A stretch of DNA of 64,000 nt from a virus: positions 1 to 64,000 of IMG/VR virus record IMGVR_UViG_3300005747_000263; one strand, 5' to 3'. A model generated the notes under the pieces. That model saw nothing but the letters and a program-made list of their open reading frames with translations, made no database searches and was not told the origin of the DNA. Shown here in pieces: positions 1 through 8,438 of this stretch. The position numbers and the translations under genes were made by a program. Every line of letters begins with the position of its first letter. The stretch's first letter is position 1.

Positions 1-72
1 AAAATCCCATTGCCAGGAATATGAAGGGGATGGGCCACGGGGCTTCTGGCAGTAGCGGCAGTGGTCGCGCAG

Positions 73-444
73 TCATGGCTCCTCCGTCGATGGTTTGGTT
101 TGACTTTCATCGATGGGTGTGAAACATGGCAATCGGGAGTCTGCGCGAGATAGGCACTGCGCGTCATTACAAGTTGTGCAAACAGGTTTCTCTACGGTTT
201 GCCGTGGCTCAAATCGAGCAAGGAACCTCTCCAACTTGGCGCGACCTTGATGTTCGGAGCCATGCTTGATGCACTCGATGGCTTCACGCATTGTGGTTAA
301 GGCTTCGTCGCGTTGTCGTGTGGCGGTAATGAGTGGTCGTATGTCAAGCATGACATCGTCATGCACCCCACCCCGAATCAACATCGCACCCAACGTGCTT
401 ACGTCATTGAGTTTTGCTTCCAGTGCGTCGAGGTCGAGGGTCAT
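73..444 (-). CDS. hypothetical protein, 123 aa
   Basis: Family not recognised. The N-terminal half is predicted helical (MTLDLDALEAKL, then a run rich in Leu, Arg and Glu ending near residue 80). The C-terminal third holds several cysteines, including a CTTC pair near residue 89, followed by a low-complexity Ser/Thr/Pro tail. The ATG at 442-444 overlaps the stop of a likely upstream micro-gene (ATGA), which suggests coupled translation. The gene is visibly more GC-rich than the genes at 1.7-13 kb, so it may have a separate origin. It is the last gene on the left edge of the - strand block. Confidence 0.7.
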   Translation of the reverse strand: MTLDLDALEAKLNDVSTLGAMLIRGGVHDDVMLDIRPLITATRQRDEALTTMREAIECIKHGSEHQGRAKLERFLARFEPRQTVEKPVCTTCNDAQCLSRADSRLPCFTPIDESQTKPSTEEP

Positions 445-542
445 AGTAATCCTTCCTCTTTACGTTCTTCATTATTCATTATTTCACCTATTAATATAGC
501 ATTCGCTACTTGATTAAAAAAAGTGACACGGCCCCATTTCAA
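441..542 (-). CDS. possible micro-gene, 33 aa, TTG start
   Basis: This short frame starts with TTG at 540-542, preceded by a good GGAGGG ribosome-binding site, and ends in a TGA that overlaps the ATG of the next gene. The protein begins MKWGRVTFFNQVANAILIG and ends in a charged tail (NNEERKEEGLL). Function unknown. The ribosome-binding site, the spacing and the ATGA overlap support it; the TTG start and small size leave it uncertain. Confidence 0.45.
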   Translation of the reverse strand: MKWGRVTFFNQVANAILIGEIMNNEERKEEGLL

Positions 543-776
543 CTACCCTCCGTGTCAGTATTACACGCCAATACAAGTGAGACGCCTACGGCGACATCAA
601 CTTGCAACTATGACCCTCCTAAAGTACATTAGGGGTTGTGTAACGCCCGTTATTCCGAATTATGAGCGAGGCTCATAAACGGTTTCTAAGCCAGTTCTAC
701 CATGTCCCGGTACTAGGACGACCAATCACAAAAGAAGTGCCGGGAGAAGCCGATTCTGGCCCCTTACGTTCGAATC
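543..776. other. structured intergenic region with hairpins
   Basis: No gene seen. There is a perfect 8-bp hairpin at 660-678 (TTATGAGC, loop GAG, GCTCATAA) and a longer hairpin with arms TCCCGGTAC and GTGCCGGGA (one G-U pair) around 707-747. It also carries two copies of the intergenic motif described in the findings (AAACGGTTTCTAAG near 678-690, and GGGGCCAGAATCGG on the - strand near 750-765). It lies downstream of the 777-1583 gene and may hold a terminator or leader structure. Confidence 0.4.
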
Positions 777-1583
777 CTAGACCGTAACAGTCTTGCCGAG
801 AGTGATAACACCCTCAAGAAGCACGTTTGCGGCGATTAGGTTCGCTCGTTCAATCGTAATTGGTTTAGCAGTTACGTTTGCTTGAAGAGTCGGATGGCTC
901 ATTAAGTAATCAATAATAGTCGAAACTTCCGTTTCGCTACCACTAACCTCTTGTAGAGCAGCCGCTTCATCCTTAGTTAACTCGAAGCGAGTAAACTTAG
1001 CAGTTGCAGCCTCCAATTCTTCGGTATCATATTCCTCACCTTGAACTGCAAACTTGAATTTGTACATTTCAATGGGGGAACGTTTCTTGTCGAAGTCAAT
1101 CGTAATGTAATCGTGAATGTTGGTACGAGGGTCGTCGTATACTTCACGAATCTTATCGTATTGACTTGCGCTCCAAGCAATCCATGCTCTATCCGTGGTA
1201 ACAGTAATGTTACTCTTGGATTCACTATCCCAAATGGTTGCTTCAGTTGGGGCATTGAATTCAATCAATGCCTTAAACTTGGGTTTCATGTGACTACGCT
1301 TCTGACCTTTTTCATCAACGTATTGATAGCGGGAGTAATTGTCTTCTTCGTACTCGTGTTTGGAGTACTTAAGGCAACTCATGAAGGTGCTACTTCCGTC
1401 GTCATTTTCGCGGAAGTACCCGATGCGGGTTTTCCAGCCGTTCGCTTTGTTCCATTCGAATTGGGTTTCCCAGAACTTATTACAGTTGGGGTGTCCATCG
1501 AGGACATTGCGGGGCGCTAGACGGAAGATTGTTCCATTCAGGGAGCCATTGTTGTCAATATTTACTTCTTCTCGGTGTTCCAT
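777..1583 (-). CDS. hypothetical protein, 268 aa
   Basis: Family not recognised. It is an acidic, aromatic-rich soluble protein (repeated Trp in WETQFEWNKANGW near residue 38), with a helical Glu/Thr-rich C-terminal third and no signal peptide or membrane segment. The start is supported by an AAGAGG site 7-8 bases before the ATG. A 131-bp leader lies upstream, between it and thyX, so it probably has its own promoter. Composition and position would fit a nucleic-acid-associated early protein, but no motif shows this. Confidence 0.8.
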   Translation of the reverse strand: MEHREEVNIDNNGSLNGTIFRLAPRNVLDGHPNCNKFWETQFEWNKANGWKTRIGYFRENDDGSSTFMSCLKYSKHEYEEDNYSRYQYVDEKGQKRSHMKPKFKALIEFNAPTEATIWDSESKSNITVTTDRAWIAWSASQYDKIREVYDDPRTNIHDYITIDFDKKRSPIEMYKFKFAVQGEEYDTEELEAATAKFTRFELTKDEAAALQEVSGSETEVSTIIDYLMSHPTLQANVTAKPITIERANLIAANVLLEGVITLGKTVTV

Positions 1584-1714
1584 TTTAATTTCCTCTTAAT
1601 ATGGCATCAGTACAATGAATCCATGTGTACTTGTGCTGTACTATACTATATGTCTTCGTTACTATATAGAAGTATCTCTCGTACTTATCGCTAAGTACGG
1701 TGTGATTACTTCTA
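1584..1714 (-). promoter_or_regulatory. leader with hairpin between thyX and the next gene
   Basis: A perfect 8-bp hairpin lies at 1680-1699 (CGTACTTA, loop TCGC, TAAGTACG), just after the thyX stop on the - strand. It is followed by TATA-rich sequence (TATAGTATAGTAC on the - strand near 1640-1655) that could be a promoter for the 268-residue gene. No T-run follows the hairpin, so a simple terminator is not shown. Confidence 0.4.
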
Positions 1715-2419
1715 TTAGAGTAGTGCTTCTAGTGAGTATTTATAGTGTGGTAATAGTAAATCCCTTGCCGCTTTAGCGTATAGTTGGATTTCGTATTGGG
1801 CACTACTTTCGTCTCTTAATTTGATGAAGTGTGCAATGCTTTGTAGGCTACCAGTCCAATACCATCTTACATACATTCCGTATGCAGGTAAGAATAATCT
1901 GGCTTGTTCCGGGGCAATACCTAAATTCATTGCTTCTTCGTAGAGTCTTTCTCCTTCTTTAATGTAGTGGAGTAGGTTTTCTGTCACCATTTTACCGGTG
2001 TATTCATCTAAGTTTTCTTCACCACTCCCTTGTTTACTATTTTCTGGGGCGGTACGCCAGTCTTTGAAGTCTGGTATATAAAACTTTGCTTCTTCAGTAA
2101 TATATCTTCGACTGGATTCATTCCATGCAAATTGTTCTTCACTATGAGTGCTACTTACTAAGTGTTTGAACCATTGTCTTGCAATAAATAGTGGTGCGTA
2201 TACTTCGAATTGTGCTACGGCGTGTCTAAACGGCGAAGTGTGACCGTGTTCTGCTAAGAAGTTAATGAGTCCTTTATCTTTCTCTGATAATGATACACTT
2301 TGTTTATCGTATGAGACTCTTGCACTATTTGCTACGGTTAAGTCGGACCCCATTACGTCTACTAATCTAATATATCCCTTATCTAATAAAGGGATAGTAT
2401 TTTCTGGTAAATCAGTCAT
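1715..2419 (-). CDS. thyX: flavin-dependent thymidylate synthase ThyX (divergent)
   Basis: ThyX makes dTMP from dUMP with FAD and NADPH and methylene-folate. Family hallmarks are visible: an early ARVSY segment near residue 33, a conserved HTSPFRH stretch near residue 63, the RQW segment, then NESSRRY, and a C-terminal helix set. The usual RHRxxSxNExSxRY signature is altered: RQWFKHL is followed by about eight extra residues before WNESSRRY. The ATG at 2417-2419 overlaps the stop of the preceding micro-gene (ATGA), so I chose it over an in-frame ATG 24 bases upstream. It would supply thymidylate for viral DNA synthesis, together with the DUF3310 and phosphatase genes elsewhere. Confidence 0.9.
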   Translation of the reverse strand: MTDLPENTIPLLDKGYIRLVDVMGSDLTVANSARVSYDKQSVSLSEKDKGLINFLAEHGHTSPFRHAVAQFEVYAPLFIARQWFKHLVSSTHSEEQFAWNESSRRYITEEAKFYIPDFKDWRTAPENSKQGSGEENLDEYTGKMVTENLLHYIKEGERLYEEAMNLGIAPEQARLFLPAYGMYVRWYWTGSLQSIAHFIKLRDESSAQYEIQLYAKAARDLLLPHYKYSLEALL

Positions 2420-2580
2420 GCTTGCACCTCTGCCTTGGGGCATTTGCCGAGGGCTGGCGGCTCTGAATCAATGATGCGGGTGCGTTGCTCATTGCAAGCA
2501 CCGCAAGCCCAAATGTAGAGCGCCCCGGTGGGTAGGTCAAGGTCAACATTCTCCCCGATTTGCTCCCAGGTGTGGCTCAT
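2416..2580 (-). CDS. GC-rich micro-gene, 54 aa, Cys-containing
   Basis: It begins MSHTWEQIGENVDLDLPTG and contains a CGAC pair and a later Cys, so a small zinc-binding fold is possible but not shown. Its stop overlaps the thyX start (ATGA). It is strikingly GC-rich compared with thyX and the HNH gene on either side. The same 13-base string, GGTGCAAGCATGA on the - strand, sits at its own start (2577-2589) and at the thyX start (2416-2428), so the frame is bracketed by direct repeats as if inserted or duplicated. Confidence 0.6.
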   Translation of the reverse strand: MSHTWEQIGENVDLDLPTGALYIWACGACNEQRTRIIDSEPPALGKCPKAEVQA

Positions 2581-2604
2581 GCTTGCACCACTCTACTAAT
2601 TAAT

Positions 2605-3126
2605 TTAATCATTCTTTAACTCCTTATAAATTCTCTGATACACATGCTCACTTACTCTCGGCATATCCTCTGGTTGAACAAGCAATCCCTTAGCAGCATT
2701 ACAAATCATACACGTTTTCTGGATATTGTCGAGATTATACCCTTGGCCGGGGTCAATACGGTCATAAGTTAAGAACTGGTTAATGTTGTTATTGAAGCCA
2801 AGTAATCGTTGAATTTTCTTAATGAATACTGAGTCAGTCTTGGCTTGAGTAATTCTCGTCGTTAAACGTTGAATTGTTCTAGCGTGACGATTGCACCAAT
2901 AACACAAATCGGGTTGGTTAATCCACCATTCAATTAATGATTCCGGTGACGGAATATCGAATGGTAAGCCACGGCGCTTAGCGCCAGCCTTAATGCGAGT
3001 ATACCCCGTTTTACCGAATTTCTTTTCCTCGTAAGCATTCAATTGAAGTAATGTACCATCACTGAGAAAGTATTCATTATCAAGCAGAGAGTTCTTCTTC
3101 GGTAAGTTTTTCAATTTGTTGCTCAT
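2605..3126 (-). CDS. HNH-type endonuclease-like protein, 173 aa
   Basis: A CYWC pair (near residue 75) and a second CMIC pair (near residue 138) frame a central segment TYDRIDPGQGYNLDN. This matches the layout of phage HNH nucleases with a zinc-knuckle, where the DRID and N residues form the metal site. The N-terminus is basic (NKLKNLPKK), which suits DNA contact. The likely start overlaps the previous gene by 47 bases. It could be a free-standing homing endonuclease or a packaging-type HNH nuclease; it is far from the terminase gene, which favours the former. Confidence 0.75.
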   Translation of the reverse strand: MSNKLKNLPKKNSLLDNEYFLSDGTLLQLNAYEEKKFGKTGYTRIKAGAKRRGLPFDIPSPESLIEWWINQPDLCYWCNRHARTIQRLTTRITQAKTDSVFIKKIQRLLGFNNNINQFLTYDRIDPGQGYNLDNIQKTCMICNAAKGLLVQPEDMPRVSEHVYQRIYKELKND

Positions 3127-3457
3127 AGTATTCGGGTAACTTATTCTGGTTAATCAATACATTGATTAAGTGTTCGTCGCTAGTCATGTATTCCTCGAAG
3201 GATTTAACTAGAGCATTGCGTTGAGTATTTAAATGGGTGCTGTACTTGCGTTGCTTTTCAACGTGAGCCTTCCATTCCTTACTATCTTTCTTACCTTGAT
3301 TGCGCAATTCACTTAATTCAATGATATTGTCGTGCCACATTTTTCGCCAAGCGAAGTACCTCTTAATGGCCTTACTGAAATCTTCTTTACTGGCTTCATG
3401 GTTAGACATTGTGATTCTTTCTGTCGGTTTTTTATGTGTATTCTTTTTTCGTCCCAT
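3080..3457 (-). CDS. hypothetical basic helical protein, 125 aa
   Basis: Not recognised. It is highly charged and probably all-helical (a long Lys/Glu/Arg-rich stretch from residue 20 to 120), so a coiled coil or small nucleic-acid-associated protein is possible. I chose the ATG at 3455-3457, which has an AGGTG site and lies 8 bases after the amidotransferase stop; a second ATG at codon 17 is an alternative. Its last 47 bases overlap the HNH gene start. Confidence 0.65.
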   Translation of the reverse strand: MGRKKNTHKKPTERITMSNHEASKEDFSKAIKRYFAWRKMWHDNIIELSELRNQGKKDSKEWKAHVEKQRKYSTHLNTQRNALVKSFEEYMTSDEHLINVLINQNKLPEYYEQQIEKLTEEELSA

Positions 3458-3465
3458 AGTATCAC

Positions 3466-4653
3466 CTAGAATAATTGCCTCAACTCATTAGCAATTGCGT
3501 CTTCAGTTTCTTTCGAAACATCATCGGTTAAGTATTCCAGCAGCAACTGAGTTTCATCCATGAAGTGTATCATGAAATCGTCAAATTCACGGAAGTTAAT
3601 AAATCGTTCATCATCAAAGGATAGAACTTCATCGCCGTCCATGATTTGAGATACTTCTTCCCAGTTAGCACTCAGTGTTTCTAATTCTTTATGTGTAATA
3701 GCCTGGGTAGTTCCATTCGTTGGGGTATTCGTCCCAGTCGTCTTTATAGCCGCTGGCAACCCCATTGGTTTTTTCATATCACAACCCGGAGCAGTTTGTC
3801 CGCCAAACTGTTTCATGTACATCTGAGCAGTCGGGAAGTATTGTACTTTAATTTGATGCAGGATAGCGCCCGTATTGTTATCAAACACTGTCACGGCGTC
3901 GTCCCAATCGGCACTATAATCCGATTCAAATTCAACTTTAGTATTATAAGATGCCGCTTTACAAGTTGCATTTACACGTTCCAATTTCAAGCCGTTCTTT
4001 TCAATACTCTTGATTACATCATTATGTTTGTATTCAACAATATCAGAACTGAATAACGAGTGAATGTCGTCGTTCGTATTCAAAATTGCAATACTATCGT
4101 TAATTAAGTGATACGTCACTCGCTTATTAACATTGGCAACAATTGTAATGTCGCCGCGAGTCATAAACAATGCGCCGTTACCGTAATCAACTACACTTTC
4201 AAGTAATTGTTTAATATTACCCGCCAATACCTCATGGTCTTCGGAGTAAAATTCATCGCTGAAAATTAACTTGAATAAACTTAATGAATCGTTATCGCAA
4301 GACATGAACTCGTCGGCCATACCTACAGTACCATTCATACTACAAGTAAAGCCTCGATAGTCCCACCCGTGAATATATTCCGGTGCAGTTTTACCCACAC
4401 TAGTTAATCTGGCATGACCATGTACTACGCCGGTATAATGGTCTACATTGTAATCAATGAAATTCATTACATCTTTGTATTCCATTGTACGAAGCGTGTC
4501 GCTTTTACCAGTAGGCTTAGTATAGTTAAATACATAACCATCGTCGTTATTTTTCATGTCAGAGTTCTTCATGTATCGAAGCATGATTCGACGCATTAAG
4601 TCTCTTGTTTCAGGAGAATTGTTTAAATTCAATCCAATAAATCCTCTACACAT
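3466..4653 (-). CDS. class II glutamine amidotransferase (Ntn hydrolase)
   Basis: The protein starts MCRGFIG, with Cys2 in the place of the N-terminal nucleophile of class II glutamine amidotransferases. It then shows HGHARLTSVG (about residues 78-87, cf. GHxRxAT), a MNG segment near residue 107 and a DSLSLF helix. Such domains release ammonia from glutamine for a partner ligase. About 230 residues form this domain; the C-terminal 160 residues are unassigned. It is the last catalytic gene of a cassette with two amidoligases and an ATP-grasp ligase, so its ammonia or glutaminase activity most likely serves amide-bond chemistry there. An AGGATG site precedes the ATG. Confidence 0.85.
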   Translation of the reverse strand: MCRGFIGLNLNNSPETRDLMRRIMLRYMKNSDMKNNDDGYVFNYTKPTGKSDTLRTMEYKDVMNFIDYNVDHYTGVVHGHARLTSVGKTAPEYIHGWDYRGFTCSMNGTVGMADEFMSCDNDSLSLFKLIFSDEFYSEDHEVLAGNIKQLLESVVDYGNGALFMTRGDITIVANVNKRVTYHLINDSIAILNTNDDIHSLFSSDIVEYKHNDVIKSIEKNGLKLERVNATCKAASYNTKVEFESDYSADWDDAVTVFDNNTGAILHQIKVQYFPTAQMYMKQFGGQTAPGCDMKKPMGLPAAIKTTGTNTPTNGTTQAITHKELETLSANWEEVSQIMDGDEVLSFDDERFINFREFDDFMIHFMDETQLLLEYLTDDVSKETEDAIANELRQLF

Positions 4654-4671
4654 TGTTTCATCCTTTATGTT

Positions 4672-5595
4672 TTAATAATTTTGTAAAAAGAATCCATTAT
4701 CAAGTCTACTGTATGTATAAATGAATGCGGTTCTAACTGTTCCTCGTTCGACTAACTTACCGTTAGCATTAAACTTATATTCTTTTGATACGTCACAATC
4801 TAATCCGAGAGTTGCATTGGGAATAAATCTGGGTACAACATTTTCCGCTGCATTACCCATTGTTTGTATAAAAGCGCCGGGGTTGCCGGTGATTTGACTC
4901 GTAGTAATTTTTGGGTCAAGTACGGAGTCGTCAGTAGTAAGTGACTTACAAACTGAAGTCTTACATGATACACCGTCTTTTTCAAGATTTGAAATATACT
5001 TATTGATAAATGCAATACTTCCATACACATAATCTTTCATTACGGAGCATTCCTTTGCGGGGAATAGTCTTAATTCAAAAGTTTTCTTCCCTTGGTATGC
5101 ACCAGTAAAGTTAATCATGTAGTACTTATTTTGTCTACCGGAATCTGGATGGCTATGTTTAAAGTAATGGTCTGGATATTCAGTCTTATAGAAATCAGTT
5201 TCGTATTCAGGACTGCGCCATGACATTCGTTCTCGGAAATATTCATCCATGTAGTTATCAGTCACGAACTTGTAGAAAGCGGTTGCAAATTCCTTATTGA
5301 ACAGAGCGCTGTAATATTTACTATTATGGAATGAGAAATGAATATGCAAGCCCATACCTTGACTGTAATAGTCTTCGTAATAGATTTGTTTGAGTTCATC
5401 GAAGAAACCATTGATTCGCTTCTTATTACTCAACGGAATGCTTACTGCTTCTCGTTGATAATAATCTCCTTCAGGATATCTCTGGGGCCATAAGTATTCC
5501 TCAACTAAACCGCTGATATGAGGATAAGGAGTATCATTGTAAGTGCTAAAAAGACCTTCAACTTCAATACCTATCGCAGCAATTTTTCCTAGCAT
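4672..5595 (-). CDS. amidoligase, glutamine-synthetase-like fold
   Basis: The motif order fits the amidoligase family related to glutamine synthetase: GIEVEG (residues 9-14, acidic metal/ATP ligands), GLHIHFS (82-88), NFTG (162-165) and TFELRLFP (172-179). These enzymes activate a carboxylate with ATP and join it to an amine. Length (307 aa) is normal. The target is unknown. It lies between a 161-residue unknown gene (4-bp gap) and the amidotransferase (18-bp gap), in one operon with the ATP-grasp and the second amidoligase. Confidence 0.85.
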   Translation of the reverse strand: MLGKIAAIGIEVEGLFSTYNDTPYPHISGLVEEYLWPQRYPEGDYYQREAVSIPLSNKKRINGFFDELKQIYYEDYYSQGMGLHIHFSFHNSKYYSALFNKEFATAFYKFVTDNYMDEYFRERMSWRSPEYETDFYKTEYPDHYFKHSHPDSGRQNKYYMINFTGAYQGKKTFELRLFPAKECSVMKDYVYGSIAFINKYISNLEKDGVSCKTSVCKSLTTDDSVLDPKITTSQITGNPGAFIQTMGNAAENVVPRFIPNATLGLDCDVSKEYKFNANGKLVERGTVRTAFIYTYSRLDNGFFLQNY

Positions 5596-5599
5596 GATA

Positions 5600-6085
5600 C
5601 TATCCTACAATAACTGTTCCAGTTACGGTTGTAATTTTACCGTAACTAATATATAACGTCTGAATGAATCGATTAAAAGTAGTGCAATAATCTTCCAATT
5701 GTTGGTTATTATATAGACCCTGTAAACTAATCGCAATTCCATTATCTGCACCGTCAATTAATGCGAAAACTACATTGTGTCCGAAATCATAGTTGAGTTC
5801 GGGAGTGTTATACACTCCGGCACCATTTGGCATTCTAAGTTTACGAGTGTTAATTTGCTTACAAATGAACATTTTCCCGTCAGCATCGGTTAAAGTGTTT
5901 ACATTTTTAGTAGTAATTTCGTTCATAATCGCCGACATTACTGGATGCAATTTAATGCTCATTAAGAATTTTCCGTTATCTTGCAGTTCAAGTTTGATAT
6001 TGGAAAGTTCTTCGCCATTTTTGGCCGAAGGTGTTTTACTTAGATGCTCCACTAATGGAGCAAATTCACTAATCATTTCTGTCAT
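5600..6085 (-). CDS. hypothetical protein of the amidoligase cassette, 161 aa
   Basis: Not recognised. It appears to be a mixed alpha/beta soluble protein without membrane segments. Its ATG overlaps the ATP-grasp stop (TAATG) and its stop lies 4 bases from the amidoligase start, so it is embedded in the cassette and probably works with it, as a carrier, adaptor or substrate. Two ordered blocks stand out: a beta-rich segment with ADGKMFICKQIN (about residues 68-79) and a C-terminal TTVTGTVIVG strand. Confidence 0.75.
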   Translation of the reverse strand: MTEMISEFAPLVEHLSKTPSAKNGEELSNIKLELQDNGKFLMSIKLHPVMSAIMNEITTKNVNTLTDADGKMFICKQINTRKLRMPNGAGVYNTPELNYDFGHNVVFALIDGADNGIAISLQGLYNNQQLEDYCTTFNRFIQTLYISYGKITTVTGTVIVG

Positions 6086-6885
6086 TATAGTTCTCCATTA
6101 AAATACTTTACGAATGCAGTAGTGTATGAATCAAGAGTAGTTCCTTCTAACGCTGGACTACTATTCAATTCAAGTACAACTGGCATTGAATTATGTTTAT
6201 CAATGCAAATGTCTACTGCCGCAAAATCTAGTCCGAGTAATCGGACTGAATTAATTGCAGCAATAAGTACTTGTTGTGGCACTTCTACATTTTCTCTCGC
6301 AAAAATCCATCCATTATCGTAACTACGAATGTCTGGATTCCACGAATCTAATTCTCGGGCACCATTTCTTGCTTTCTTTTCCGAGTAATCAATTACTTCA
6401 CCATTCAATACGTGAATGCGAAACTCTCGCTCTTTAGCAATACCCTTAACGTATAATGGTGCATCAATTACTTCATCGCTACTGCGAGCAACAATGATAC
6501 CCTCTCCGCTGTGACCGTTTAATTTGGTACGAATGAATACTCGTTTACAGATATCATTATCTAACCAATACTTTGCAATATTAATATCGGTAGTATAGTC
6601 GGGGATATTAGTAAAATCTTCATTGTTCAAGTGTTCGAACGTTCGTAGTTTATCAGTACTAATATCCACGCCATTCTTGTTGAGAATAGTTGGAGAGTGT
6701 CCTGGTGTAATATTGATTCTTGGGGCGCTGTTGCCCCAGTTAATAATTACGTCGCCGGTTCGGGCACGGAATTTACTTTCTTCGGTGCGGACCCTGAGAA
6801 TGTTAAGTTGTCGAGCCAAGTTGCGACCCGATTCACTTGCCATTTTATACGGTAATAGTCTGATTCGTCGTCTTTGATTTCTCAT
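6085..6885 (-). CDS. ATP-grasp ligase (RimK-like)
   Basis: The N-terminus, LPYKMASESGRNLARQL, looks like the first strand and helix of phage RimK-type ATP-grasp proteins. It is followed by an INWG segment, TKLNGHSGEGI (ATP-binding glycine loop), PLYVKGIAKEREFRIHV, and the C-terminal metal site DICID...VVLELNSSP, in which D, E and N bind magnesium. ATP-grasp enzymes form an acyl-phosphate and attach an amine, usually adding amino acids to peptides. I chose ATG 6883-6885 because GGTGGAG precedes it; the frame is open further upstream. It overlaps the previous gene by 41 bases. Confidence 0.88.
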   Translation of the reverse strand: MRNQRRRIRLLPYKMASESGRNLARQLNILRVRTEESKFRARTGDVIINWGNSAPRINITPGHSPTILNKNGVDISTDKLRTFEHLNNEDFTNIPDYTTDINIAKYWLDNDICKRVFIRTKLNGHSGEGIIVARSSDEVIDAPLYVKGIAKEREFRIHVLNGEVIDYSEKKARNGARELDSWNPDIRSYDNGWIFARENVEVPQQVLIAAINSVRLLGLDFAAVDICIDKHNSMPVVLELNSSPALEGTTLDSYTTAFVKYFNGEL

Positions 6886-7519
6886 AATCTCCACCAATGT
6901 AATACCTAACATAATCGATGAATCCCATATTGTACCTACTATTAATAATAAGTTCTGGATGCTCATCTAACATGTGTAGATTTTGCCGAATATTTCTGCT
7001 TTGATAATAATCGCCCGGCGAGTATGAATTACTACTTATGTTGTTAAATAGCGTCTGGAAAGTAATTTCTTCTGGTAAATGTTTTTGCCATCCCCACCTA
7101 AGCGCATTGACAAAAAATGACGCAGGGATTTCGCGCCACTCGTAATCACGCGGCACAGTAATAAATACTTTAGTCGTATAACGTCCCACGGTAAATACAT
7201 TGAATGTTGGCATTCCGGGGATATTCTCCATCCATTCCAGAACCCTAACTAAGTTATGGAAGTCTCTCTTGCCATCTGCTTTCATTGCAAAGATTAACGT
7301 AGAATTGTCTCGCACGCGATATGTTGCAAATTCTTTACAATAAGCGTGGTCGCCGCTCCAGCCAAAAACATACGGTAAACCTCCATATCCATTATCTCTT
7401 GGTTTAATTGCATTGACTAACGAATATTTACGATTAGTAATTCTACTTAAGCGCAATAATTCAGGAACACTATCTACATTAAATTCTTTTAGATTGGGTT
7501 TATGACTCACATTTACCAT
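6845..7519 (-). CDS. hypothetical protein of the amidoligase cassette, 224 aa
   Basis: Not recognised. It has several Trp- and Tyr-rich blocks (YVFGWSGDHAYCKEFATYRV around residues 50-69; ALRWGWQKHLP around 139-149) and no membrane segment. It starts one base beyond the stop of the second amidoligase and runs into the ATP-grasp gene, so it is co-translated with both. A role as a substrate-recognition or acyltransferase-like partner is possible, but nothing in the sequence proves it. Confidence 0.75.
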   Translation of the reverse strand: MVNVSHKPNLKEFNVDSVPELLRLSRITNRKYSLVNAIKPRDNGYGGLPYVFGWSGDHAYCKEFATYRVRDNSTLIFAMKADGKRDFHNLVRVLEWMENIPGMPTFNVFTVGRYTTKVFITVPRDYEWREIPASFFVNALRWGWQKHLPEEITFQTLFNNISSNSYSPGDYYQSRNIRQNLHMLDEHPELIINSRYNMGFIDYVRYYIGGDYEKSKTTNQTITV

Positions 7520-8422
7520 TTAAATCTTCCAGTTTTCAAATACATTAGTACCAAGTTTCTTGTCGGTACTAAACATTTCTGCCGAATCAAGAATAGTAGC
7601 ATATTCAGGGTAGTATTCCAGAATATCTACTACAAGATTATTGCAGTACACTTCATTGTTAGCATTGAGGGAATGTTCCAATGCGTTCCAGTCGGTCTTA
7701 TATTCTTGCTCCATTGCCATTTTCTTAACAATTTCTACGGAGTCAAACATGTATTCAACTAACTTGGGGTGTTTGTACCAGTAATTACTTTGGCTTCGAC
7801 ACTCGATGCCGTATGGTTTTAACCTGTGGGCACCGGCTTTGCCGTATAGATTCTTACGAAGCGCCGCTTCAGGAGTTTTATCTAGGAAGCCAACTGCACT
7901 TGCACCAATTAGTAATTCAAAGTGTTTACCGACACTTTGTACACCTTCGAAGGTATCGAAGAAGTTTGATTCTTTAGAACCACTTGGACTAATATGAACA
8001 TGGCCTCCGCAAGTACGGAAAGGACTTTCGGCCGCCCCTTCTGGAATTACGTTGCGAGAATTATTAAAGATATTAAAATCTGGTTCACAACCGAATACCT
8101 TACAAATGGGGTGGTCCAATTGTTCCTTACTGTATTCGAGCGCCGGAATAGTATGAATACTCATTCCTTCCTCGGCATCACTAAGCATATTCTTAGTAAT
8201 TTTAAACAAGTTAGTAGTAATATCAATTACTTCTTGTTTGGTACTGCCTGGGTTAATACTCATTTCGAGGTTAGCATTGTCTGGGAATACTAATCCGTAG
8301 CGAGTCTTAATCTTAGGTAGGCGAACTTTTTCCAATTTAGGAATAAGTTGCATGGCTTTAGGGGCGCTAATTACTTCGCCAGTTGGTCTTTTAATTACAA
8401 ATTCTGGGTCGCTTCCAAACAT
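7520..8422 (-). CDS. phiEco32-type COOH-NH2 ligase (amidoligase type 2)
   Basis: The hallmarks of the phage COOH-NH2 ligase type 2 group are present: GSDPEF at residues 3-8, NANLEMSINP at 49-58, CGGHVHI at 138-144, and YGKAGAHRLKPYGIECRS at about 193-210. The fold is glutamine-synthetase-like; acidic residues and the HxH bind metal-ATP. The length of 300 aa is typical. It is clearly distinct from the other amidoligase at 4672-5595, so the cassette holds two ligases of different subfamilies. It lies between the Cys-rich-tail gene and a 224-residue unknown gene. Confidence 0.9.
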   Translation of the reverse strand: MFGSDPEFVIKRPTGEVISAPKAMQLIPKLEKVRLPKIKTRYGLVFPDNANLEMSINPGSTKQEVIDITTNLFKITKNMLSDAEEGMSIHTIPALEYSKEQLDHPICKVFGCEPDFNIFNNSRNVIPEGAAESPFRTCGGHVHISPSGSKESNFFDTFEGVQSVGKHFELLIGASAVGFLDKTPEAALRKNLYGKAGAHRLKPYGIECRSQSNYWYKHPKLVEYMFDSVEIVKKMAMEQEYKTDWNALEHSLNANNEVYCNNLVVDILEYYPEYATILDSAEMFSTDKKLGTNVFENWKI

Positions 8423-8438
8423 AATATACCTATACTAT

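Noticed and set aside
1-72. Feature at the left edge
   Set aside because: Too short to assign; no start, stop pair or structure could be supported.
738-790. tRNA-like T-loop (GTTCGAATCC) on the + strand
   Set aside because: The T stem is mismatched, no matching acceptor strand lies about 70 bases upstream, and the surrounding pairing forms other hairpins. Not called as a tRNA.
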